From positions 1-8,909 of the forward strand of contig CAMIWY010000042.1 of the NCBI GenBank assembly GCA_946402595.1: a stretch of 8,909 bases of DNA, read 5' to 3'. Of this stretch, positions 1-5,455 are shown in pieces; positions within the stretch are counted from its first letter, which is position 1, and each line of letters starts with the position of its first letter. The position numbers and the translations under genes are program-made. The notes below the pieces were generated by a model. That model was not told the origin of the DNA, made no database searches, and was given only the letters and a program-made list of their open reading frames with translations. Source of the DNA: an uncultured Clostridia bacterium (GTDB taxonomy: Bacteria; Bacillota; Clostridia; Peptostreptococcales; Anaerovoracaceae).

Positions 1-827
1 ACAAGGCGGTGAACGCTGCTGTCTGCCACTACTGCGGACGGAAGTTCCCTCTGCCGGATAAGTGCCCTGACTGCGGCAACAAATTCATAAGATACACAGG
101 CACCGGAACCGAGAAGGTGGAGGAGACCGTGCAGGAGCTGTGGCCGGACAAGAGCGTTGCGAGATTCGACCTCGACACGGCGGCGAAGAGCGGCAACGCG
201 GGCAAAGTCATAGACGATTTCCAGAAGGGGAAGACGGATATCCTGGTCGGCACGCAGATACTCGCCAAGGGACTCGATTTCAGGAATGTCGGGCTCGTCG
301 GTATCATCAATGCTGATGTGAGCCTGAATATCCCGGATTACAGGTCGTCAGAGAGGACATACCAGCTGATAACCCAGGTCGCGGGAAGGGCCGGAAGGGC
401 CGGCGGAGAGAGCCGGGTCATCATCCAGACCTACGACCCTGAGAGCGATGTCATCAGGCAGGCGGCCGCCGGAGACTACGAGGCTTTCTATGAAGCGGAA
501 TTACTTCACAGAAATATTATGAATTATCCTCCATACTCTGATATAATAGCTGTCGGCTTTGTGTCGGAGTCAGCGGAGGAGGCCTCTGCATATGCCGAGG
601 CTTTCAGAAAGAGGCTCATGGGACTGAGGTCGGCGCCGCAGGATGCGACGGTACTCAGAGTGAGACTCGACGAGCGTAAGACTGACGGCAGGTTCAGGGC
701 GGAGTTCATCATAAAAGCGCCGCCGGGAAGCCGTGCCGGCTATATACGGGAGTACATGGAATTCCGCGACCGCATGATCGAATCAAAGTCGGAATGCTTT
801 ATAGAGATCGATGTGAATCCATACTAG
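1..827 (+). CDS. priA: Primosomal protein N' (PriA helicase), C-terminal part, cut by window start
   Basis: PriA is a 3'-to-5' superfamily 2 DNA helicase that binds stalled or repaired forks and reloads the replicative helicase. The reading frame is open from base 3 to the stop at 825-827, so the gene begins outside the window; roughly the last 275 residues of a protein usually 700-800 long are present. The GTG at 9 is internal, not a start. Numbering from that codon, a zinc-binding cysteine set C-x2-C-x9-C-x2-C lies at residues 6-22 (the second of PriA's two sets), helicase motif V (DILVGTQILAKGLDF) at 77-91, motif VI (QVAGRAGRAG) at 123-132, and the family's NYPPY block at 172-176. The protein ends in IDVNPY, as PriA proteins typically do. 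The gene is followed by def after 88 bp, the order common in Firmicutes. Identification is firm; the N-terminal DNA-binding and Walker A regions cannot be judged here. Confidence 0.96.
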   Translation, partial: KAVNAAVCHYCGRKFPLPDKCPDCGNKFIRYTGTGTEKVEETVQELWPDKSVARFDLDTAAKSGNAGKVIDDFQKGKTDILVGTQILAKGLDFRNVGLVGIINADVSLNIPDYRSSERTYQLITQVAGRAGRAGGESRVIIQTYDPESDVIRQAAAGDYEAFYEAELLHRNIMNYPPYSDIIAVGFVSESAEEASAYAEAFRKRLMGLRSAPQDATVLRVRLDERKTDGRFRAEFIIKAPPGSRAGYIREYMEFRDRMIESKSECFIEIDVNPY

Positions 828-915
828 ACCGGCATCGTTCACTTATCGCACCAGAAAACACAGTTTCAGATAACACTTTTAATGTTTTGCATATACTGAA
901 AATCAGGAGAAACAG
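828..915 (+). promoter_or_regulatory. AT-rich priA-def gap with weak promoter-like elements and def SD
   Basis: This 88-bp gap is clearly richer in A and T than its flanks. A possible sigma-A pair is AAAACA (855-860), 17 bp, TTTAAT (878-883); the -10 box matches 5 of 6 but the -35 only 3 of 6. A second -10-like box, TATACT at 892-897, sits too close to the start to fit easily and has no -35 partner. TTTCAG (864-869) and CTGAAA (896-901) form a spaced inverted repeat that could be an operator or chance. The SD AGGAGA at 905-910 stands 5 nt before the def ATG. No terminator for priA is visible, so readthrough from priA is likely. Confidence 0.25.
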
Positions 916-1455
916 ATGGCACTCAGAAATATCACAGTAAGAGGATCCGAGATCCTCACCAAGAAATGCAAGCCGATCAAGGCTATCACTCCGAGGATCC
1001 GCGAGCTGGCGGAGGACATGGTAGAGACCATGATCGCTGCTGACGGAGTAGGCATCGCTGCACCACAGGTAGGCGTTATGAAGAGATTCTTCGTCGCTAT
1101 GCCTCACGTGGACTCGGAAGACGAAGCCATCAGGGAGAAGATCTACTACATGATCAACCCTGAGATCACTTACAGGGAAGGCACACAGGAATCCAGCGAA
1201 GGCTGCCTCTCGGTACCGGGATACATGGGCCTGGTCGACAGACCTGAGAAGATCAGGATCAAAGCGACTGACCTCGACGGAAACGAGCAGGAGTACGAGT
1301 TCGAGGGATTCGCTGCTACAGTATTCTGCCATGAGTATGACCACCTCGATGGCATCCTCTATTCAGACATCGCCAAGGAAATGATGACAGTAGAGGAGTA
1401 TTCCGAGAGACTTGAGGCTCTCAAGGAAGAGCATGCAGAGGAGAAGGCTGAGTAG
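916..1455 (+). CDS. def: Peptide deformylase
   Basis: This cytoplasmic metalloenzyme removes the N-formyl group from nascent proteins, the step that undoes the modification made by the Fmt enzyme encoded next door. All three family motifs are present: motif I GVGIAAPQ at residues 44-51, motif II EGCLS at 95-99 with metal ligand Cys97, and motif III HEYDH at 139-143 with ligands His139 and His143 and catalytic Glu140. The length, 179 residues, is usual for the family. The tail is acidic and helical (about 158-179, rich in Glu) and probably lies outside the catalytic core. The ATG at 916 has an SD (AGGAGA) 5 nt upstream, and the protein begins MALRNI, near the expected start of the family. Fmt follows after 57 bp. 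Identification is firm. Confidence 0.98.
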   Translation: MALRNITVRGSEILTKKCKPIKAITPRIRELAEDMVETMIAADGVGIAAPQVGVMKRFFVAMPHVDSEDEAIREKIYYMINPEITYREGTQESSEGCLSVPGYMGLVDRPEKIRIKATDLDGNEQEYEFEGFAATVFCHEYDHLDGILYSDIAKEMMTVEEYSERLEALKEEHAEEKAE

Positions 1456-1485
1456 CCCGGTGTTTTTTAGTTAAGATTAAGTAAC

Positions 1486-1499
1486 AGGAGTATAAATTG
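1486..1499 (+). promoter_or_regulatory. SD and out-of-frame TTG at the expected fmt start
   Basis: AGGAG at 1486-1490 is followed after 6 nt by TTG at 1497-1499, ideal spacing for initiation. That TTG is not in the fmt frame: read from it, the frame ends at TGA 1569-1571 after 24 codons. Removing one base (the C at 1500) would make TTG the start of the typical Fmt N-terminus, M-K-I-V-F-M-G-T-P. As the sequence stands, the first usable in-frame start is the ATG at 1513, 22 nt from the SD. Confidence 0.7.
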
Positions 1500-1512
1500 C
1501 AAGATAGTTTTC

Positions 1513-2436
1513 ATGGGAACGCCGGAGTTTGCGGCGTGTTCACTCAGGGCTCTGATAGATGCAGGATATGACATCCCGCTTGTCATCACGCAGCCTGACA
1601 GAAAGGGCAACAGGAACAGAATGATCCTGTCGGCCGTCAAGCAGCTTGCTGTGGAGCACGGTCTTGAAGTTGCTCAGCCGCTGAGAATAAGAAAGGATGA
1701 AGAGCTGAAGGAGAGGCTCAGAAGCATCGCGCCTGACATGATCGTGGTGGCTGCTTTCGGCCAGATACTGCCGCGCGATGTGCTTGAGATCCCGAGACTC
1801 GGATGCATCAATGTACATGGCTCGCTTCTTCCTGACCTCAGGGGCGCAGCGCCTATGCAGGCTGCGATCCTGAACGGGCTTGATGAGTCGGGCGTGACCA
1901 TCATGAAGATGGAAGAGGGGCTCGATACGGGCGACATGATCAGCAAGGTCGCATGCGATATCCGCGGCAGGGACATCACGGAGGTGTCTCAGATCCTCGC
2001 GGAGGCGGGCGCTCAGCTGCTGGTCGAAACGATCCCGCACATCGCTGACGGGACTGCTGTTTATGAAAAACAGGATGACAGTAAGTCGTCTTATGCTAAA
2101 ATGATAAATAAGACAGATGGTATGACTGACTTCAGCGAGCCGGCAGAGGTCATCGAAAGGAAGATCAGGGCATATCTCGAATGGCCTGCATGCTACAGCT
2201 ACCTTGACGGGCTCCAGGTGAAGTTCTACAGAGCGGAGGTTCTTGAGGGCGAGCCGGACGGAGAGCCGGGCACTGTCAGCGAAACAGGCAAAAACTATTA
2301 TGTCATAAACTGCTCTGAGGGCAGGCTCAAGGTACTCGAGCAGCAGCTTCAGGGCAAAAAGCGCATGAGCGCAGGTGACTTCATGAGAGGGCACAAGCTG
2401 AGCGCAGGTGACAGGTTTACAGCTCAGAAGGACTAA
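1513..2436 (+). CDS. fmt: Methionyl-tRNA formyltransferase (start region probably disturbed by a 1-bp insertion)
   Basis: Fmt transfers a formyl group from 10-formyltetrahydrofolate to Met-tRNA(fMet), making the initiator tRNA. From the ATG at 1513 it has 307 residues; E. coli Fmt has 315. The catalytic Asn, His and Asp are seen as Asn100, His102 (in INVHGSLLP) and Asp138 (in EEGLDTGD), matching E. coli Asn109, His111 and Asp147 with a constant offset of 9. The folate-site segment SLLPDLRGAAP is at 104-114. The C-terminal tRNA-binding domain covers roughly 200-307. In-frame codons just upstream of the ATG read C-K-I-V-F, so the first beta strand of the Rossmann fold is encoded but has no ATG, GTG or TTG in frame before it; the nearest upstream in-frame stop is TAG at 1468-1470. 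The gene stands between def and the yugP-like gene. The function is clear; only the 5' end is doubtful. Confidence 0.95.
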   Translation: MGTPEFAACSLRALIDAGYDIPLVITQPDRKGNRNRMILSAVKQLAVEHGLEVAQPLRIRKDEELKERLRSIAPDMIVVAAFGQILPRDVLEIPRLGCINVHGSLLPDLRGAAPMQAAILNGLDESGVTIMKMEEGLDTGDMISKVACDIRGRDITEVSQILAEAGAQLLVETIPHIADGTAVYEKQDDSKSSYAKMINKTDGMTDFSEPAEVIERKIRAYLEWPACYSYLDGLQVKFYRAEVLEGEPDGEPGTVSETGKNYYVINCSEGRLKVLEQQLQGKKRMSAGDFMRGHKLSAGDRFTAQKD

Positions 2437-2483
2437 GACGGTAAAGGTATTCCGGATGCTCAGGACACCGGGAGACAAGTCAC

Positions 2484-2490
2484 AGGAGGT
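2484..2490 (+). promoter_or_regulatory. Strong SD of the yugP-like gene
   Basis: AGGAGGT, a near-perfect match to the 16S rRNA tail, lies 6 nt before the ATG at 2497 and fixes that start. The 60-bp fmt-yugP gap shows no terminator or promoter that I can support. Confidence 0.8.
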
Positions 2491-2496
2491 ATTGGA

Positions 2497-3204
2497 ATGT
2501 ACTACTATTATGATTATTCGTGGTTCGTACTGATCCCGGCTATGATCTTCACCTTCATCACACAGGCAAGGATCAGCAGCGCATACAGGACGTATTCACG
2601 GGTAGCCAACAGCCGCGGGATAACAGGCGGCGATGCAGCCAGAAAGATGATGGATGCCAATGGGCTGAGGGATGTCCAGATCAAAATAGTAAACGGCGGC
2701 AATTCCCTTGTTAACTTCTATGATCCGAAGACCAAGACCCTCAATCTTTCGAGGGAGGTATACAGCACGCCATCGATCGCATCGATGTCCATCGCATGCC
2801 ATGAGGTAGGGCACGCGATCCAGGATGCAACGCACTATGCGCCGCTTTCTTTCAGGAACAACATCGTGCCTCTGGTCAATCTGACACAGATGATGTCATG
2901 GCCTCTTATATTCTTCGGGCTGGTCATGTCTACCATGTCACCTTACGGCAGCATGATGTTCACGATCGGAGTAGTCTGCTTCCTGTTCGTAATACTCTTC
3001 CACCTCGTTACACTTCCGGTGGAATTCAACGCATCCAACAGAGCTCTTGAGCAGATGAGAGTTCTGGGCATGGTCAACGAAAATGACTACACAGGATCAA
3101 GAGAGGTCCTCAGAGCTGCTGCAATGACATACGTTGCTGCACTCGCTACGGCTGTCTCCAGCCTTCTCAGAATTCTTGTCCTTGCAGGAGGCAGAAGAAA
3201 CTAA
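2497..3204 (+). CDS. Membrane-embedded zinc metallopeptidase, YugP family (Zn_peptidase_2)
   Basis: This is a putative membrane-bound zinc protease of the family typified by Bacillus subtilis YugP; its substrate is not known. The 235 residues fit the family. The zinc motif HEVGH is at 102-106, with His102 and His106 as ligands and Glu103 as the catalytic residue. Glu176 in LPVEFNAS is the likely third ligand by family pattern. Hydrophobic segments are at about 8-22, 123-145, 152-174 and 207-230, so the active site should lie close to a membrane face. The N-terminus is tyrosine-rich (MYYYYDYSW). Members of this family are often found between fmt and rsmB in Clostridia, which suggests a shared need rather than a shared pathway. 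Its stop is only 2 nt before the rsmB start. Family assignment is firm; physiological role is unknown. Confidence 0.92.
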   Translation: MYYYYDYSWFVLIPAMIFTFITQARISSAYRTYSRVANSRGITGGDAARKMMDANGLRDVQIKIVNGGNSLVNFYDPKTKTLNLSREVYSTPSIASMSIACHEVGHAIQDATHYAPLSFRNNIVPLVNLTQMMSWPLIFFGLVMSTMSPYGSMMFTIGVVCFLFVILFHLVTLPVEFNASNRALEQMRVLGMVNENDYTGSREVLRAAAMTYVAALATAVSSLLRILVLAGGRRN

Positions 3205-3206
3205 CT

Positions 3207-4664
3207 GTGAGTCATTCATCGGACTGGTTGACGGCGTTTGAGGCTCTTAAGAGCGTATACTCAGACGGCGCATATTCGAATATGGCATTAAATGAAGCTA
3301 TCCCTCGCCACAAAGGCTGCAGGGATAGCTTTGTTCGCAATCTGGTAAAAGGAACGATCAGGCAGACCATCACCCTTGATCACATCACCGGGATGCTTGC
3401 ATCCAACGGGCTTAGGGGCATCAAAACACGGACCCTGATAATCCTCAGGATGGGACTCTACGCGATCCGCGAGATGGATTCCGTCCCGGACCACGCTGCA
3501 GTCAATGAGGCAGTGGCTCTTGCACGCAAAACGGCCCGCGGGACTGACAGGTTCATCAACGCGGTCCTGAGGTCATATATCCGCAGAAGAGATGAGTTCG
3601 AGGTTTCTGACGGGGCGCTGGCTGAAGGGAACGGTTCCGTCGCAGGTGCTGCATCTGAGGATGCCGGAACCGGCATGCCTGAATTTATAAAAGGCATAGG
3701 GGACCAGGTGAAGAGGCTGTCCGTACAGTACTCGATGCCGGAGGACCTCGTTTCACTCATCACTTCACAGTATGGTGATGAAGCAGAAAGCATCCTGCGC
3801 GGACTGAACGAGCCTCCCGAAGTGATACTGAGAGTCAACACTCTGAAGACGACCAGGGAGCAGCTTATAGCTGACCTCGCCGGAGCAGGCATAAAAGCAG
3901 AAGATGCTCTCGACGGTGAGATGCTAACTGAAGAAGGAAAGCTTTCTGATGCTGACAGACAGCACATCGGAGCCGGTGAGCTGTATCCTGAGGCGGGATA
4001 TGTGCGAGGCGCCGCAGTGAAGGCTTCGGGCAGAGGCATCATCGAGTCTGACCTGTACAGGAAAGGGCATTTCACGGTGCAGAGCCTGTCATCTATGCTT
4101 GCGGTAAGTGCTCTGGCACCTGAGCCGGGCAGCAAGGTCCTTGACATGTGTGCGGCGCCGGGCGGAAAGTCCACGATGATGGCTGAGATGATGGGCAATG
4201 AGGGCTCGGTCACAGCCTGCGATATCCATGAGCACAGACTTGAGCTCATCAAGGCTTCGGCCGCAAGGACGGGCACGGATATCATTGAGACGCGCCTCAT
4301 GGACGGTACACAGTATGACAGCAGCCTTGAAGGGCAGTTCGATTATGTGCTTGCCGATGTTCCGTGTTCAGGTCTCGGAGTGATGAGCACCAAGCCTGAG
4401 ATCAGGCTCAGGACGGATGTCAGTGAATATGCAGGTCTTACGGATACTCAGCTTGAGATTCTTAAGAACGCATTCAGATATACCCGTCCCGGAGGGCGGA
4501 TATGCTACTCGACCTGCACTCTCAACAGGGACGAGAACGAGAGAGTCATCGAACGCTTTATGAACAGCGAAGATGGTTTTGCCCGTATTGTTGAAATGCG
4601 CACGATTTTGCCCTATAATAACGTGATAGGTTTTTATTACTGTATAATAGAGAAGAGTTTTTGA
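3207..4664 (+). CDS. rsmB: 16S rRNA (cytosine-967-C5)-methyltransferase RsmB with linker insertions
   Basis: RsmB methylates C967 of 16S rRNA using S-adenosylmethionine. An N-terminal NusB-like RNA-binding domain covers residues 1-130. The Rossmann methyltransferase domain covers about 290-485, with the SAM loop DMCAAPGGKS at 313-322, motif IV DVPCSGLG (384-391, Cys387) and motif VI STCT (435-438, catalytic nucleophile Cys437). At 485 residues it is some 40 longer than the usual 440-450. The extra length is a Gly/Ala/Ser/Asp/Glu-rich insertion at about 133-165 and a longer loop at about 233-275. The usual IQDESSM-like block reads VQSLSSM here (291-297). The start is GTG 3207, 2 nt after the yugP stop; the SD AGGAGG (3186-3191) is 15 nt away inside yugP, somewhat far, so coupled translation is likely. 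The 3' end also contains a promoter (see 4591-4619). Confidence 0.95.
   Translation: MSHSSDWLTAFEALKSVYSDGAYSNMALNEAIPRHKGCRDSFVRNLVKGTIRQTITLDHITGMLASNGLRGIKTRTLIILRMGLYAIREMDSVPDHAAVNEAVALARKTARGTDRFINAVLRSYIRRRDEFEVSDGALAEGNGSVAGAASEDAGTGMPEFIKGIGDQVKRLSVQYSMPEDLVSLITSQYGDEAESILRGLNEPPEVILRVNTLKTTREQLIADLAGAGIKAEDALDGEMLTEEGKLSDADRQHIGAGELYPEAGYVRGAAVKASGRGIIESDLYRKGHFTVQSLSSMLAVSALAPEPGSKVLDMCAAPGGKSTMMAEMMGNEGSVTACDIHEHRLELIKASAARTGTDIIETRLMDGTQYDSSLEGQFDYVLADVPCSGLGVMSTKPEIRLRTDVSEYAGLTDTQLEILKNAFRYTRPGGRICYSTCTLNRDENERVIERFMNSEDGFARIVEMRTILPYNNVIGFYYCIIEKSF
3632..3676. repeat. Inverted repeats inside the rsmB linker insertion
   Basis: CGGTTCCG at 3632-3639 pairs perfectly with CGGAACCG at 3665-3672 (8 bp, 25-nt loop). 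A second, overlapping palindrome has ATGCCGG (3661-3667) and CCGGCAT (3670-3676), perfect 7-bp arms with 2 nt between; the two structures exclude each other. GGAAC and GTTCC (3628-3638) form a third small palindrome. All lie in the stretch coding for the low-complexity insertion at residues 133-165. Confidence 0.6.
4591..4619 (+). promoter_or_regulatory. Near-consensus sigma-A promoter inside the rsmB 3' end
   Basis: The -35 box TTGAAA (4591-4596, 5 of 6 consensus) is followed by exactly 17 nt and the -10 box TATAAT (4614-4619, 6 of 6). Transcription would start near 4626, about 90 nt before the stp ATG at 4717, and would give a leader running through the last codons of rsmB. It would drive stp-prkC-rsgA-rpe. 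A second TATAAT at 4643-4648 has no good -35 box. This is the best promoter I found in the window. Confidence 0.65.
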
Positions 4665-4672
4665 TTCTCTGT
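4647..4672 (+). repeat. Small hairpin spanning the rsmB stop codon
   Basis: AGAGAA (4649-4654) pairs with TTCTCT (4665-4670) around a 10-nt loop that holds the rsmB TGA; a U-G and an A-U pair extend the stem to 8 bp. No T-run follows, so it is not a convincing intrinsic terminator. It would lie in the 5' leader of a transcript from the promoter at 4591-4619. Confidence 0.35.
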
Positions 4673-4716
4673 ATGCAGTAGGAACATACAAAATACAACA
4701 ACGGAGAAGGGATCAT

Positions 4717-5451
4717 ATGAGAATTGGTTATATGACTGACGGCGGACGGAGGAGACCTACCAACGAAGACGCTGTCAAGGTGATGGAGGATGTGAATTTC
4801 TACATGCTTGCTGACGGAGTCGGCGGCAACAGATCCGGTGAGATCGCAAGCCAGTCCGCATTGGATGCACTTGAGAAATTCATCAGACACAATCCTCCTG
4901 AATGGCTTGACGGACGCGATGAGATCTTCAGATATCTCAGAGCCGCGGTCAGATACGTCAATCAGTTCATCATCAGACTGTCCGAGTCCAAGCCGCAGTA
5001 CAGCGGAATGGCTACAACACTTGCTTTTGCGTACATCAGAGACGGCGAGATGTATGTTGCCAACGTAGGGGACAGCAGGGTGTATCTGATACATGACGGA
5101 CTCATACAGCAGATAACGGACGATCATACATACGTAAATGATCTTGTAAAGATGGGGGCTATTTCAAGAGAGGAAGCTCATCACCATGCCAGAAAGAACG
5201 TTATCACCAGAGCGATAGGGGCTAATGCCAACAACGAGCCTGACTGCTTCAGCGTGCCGGTCAACAGCGGAGACAGAGTTCTGCTCTGCAGCGACGGGTT
5301 ATATGATGAAGTCGACGACGAGACTATCCTGCATACCGTAGGAAGATTCGACGACATGATGATATGTGCCGAGGACCTTGTCTCGCTGGCTAATGACAAT
5401 GGGGGTAACGATAATATCTCTGTTATATGCATTAATTTAGCGGAGGATTGA
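4717..5451 (+). CDS. prpC: PP2C-family Ser/Thr protein phosphatase (Stp/PrpC)
   Basis: This metal-dependent phosphatase reverses phosphorylation by the adjacent PASTA kinase and by related kinases. The 244 residues are one PP2C domain of the usual bacterial length. Motifs in order: TDGGRRRPTNEDA at 7-19, metal-binding DGVGG at 33-37 (Asp33), GMATT at 97-101, NVGDSR at 116-121, CSDGLYD at 191-197 (Asp193) and GGNDN at 229-233 (Asp232). The metal-binding aspartates are intact. The family's DGMGGH is DGVGGN here, a mild change. The ATG at 4717 follows a GGAGAAGG stretch at 4703-4710. The gene ends 4 nt before prkC, whose SD (GGAGG, 5442-5446) lies in the last stp codons, so the pair is probably translationally coupled. 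The 52-bp gap upstream is where rlmN commonly sits in relatives; it is too short to hold it. Also called stp. Confidence 0.96.
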   Translation: MRIGYMTDGGRRRPTNEDAVKVMEDVNFYMLADGVGGNRSGEIASQSALDALEKFIRHNPPEWLDGRDEIFRYLRAAVRYVNQFIIRLSESKPQYSGMATTLAFAYIRDGEMYVANVGDSRVYLIHDGLIQQITDDHTYVNDLVKMGAISREEAHHHARKNVITRAIGANANNEPDCFSVPVNSGDRVLLCSDGLYDEVDDETILHTVGRFDDMMICAEDLVSLANDNGGNDNISVICINLAED

Positions 5452-5455
5452 TCAA

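Noticed and set aside
542..547. TATAAT within priA, in an AT-rich patch
   Set aside because: No acceptable -35 box at 16-18 nt; it lies in coding sequence that encodes the conserved region after NYPPY.
1446..1468. Possible terminator after def (GGCT/AGCC stem followed by TTTTTT)
   Set aside because: The stem is only 4 bp and the T-run is 5 nt away from it; too weak for an intrinsic terminator, and fmt follows closely.
1540..2478. Long minus-strand open frame (312 codons) opposite fmt
   Set aside because: It mirrors a clearly real gene, shows no recognisable motif, and its length follows from the codon use of fmt on the other strand. The same holds for the minus-strand frames at 799-1344, 3458-4300 and 5474-6118.
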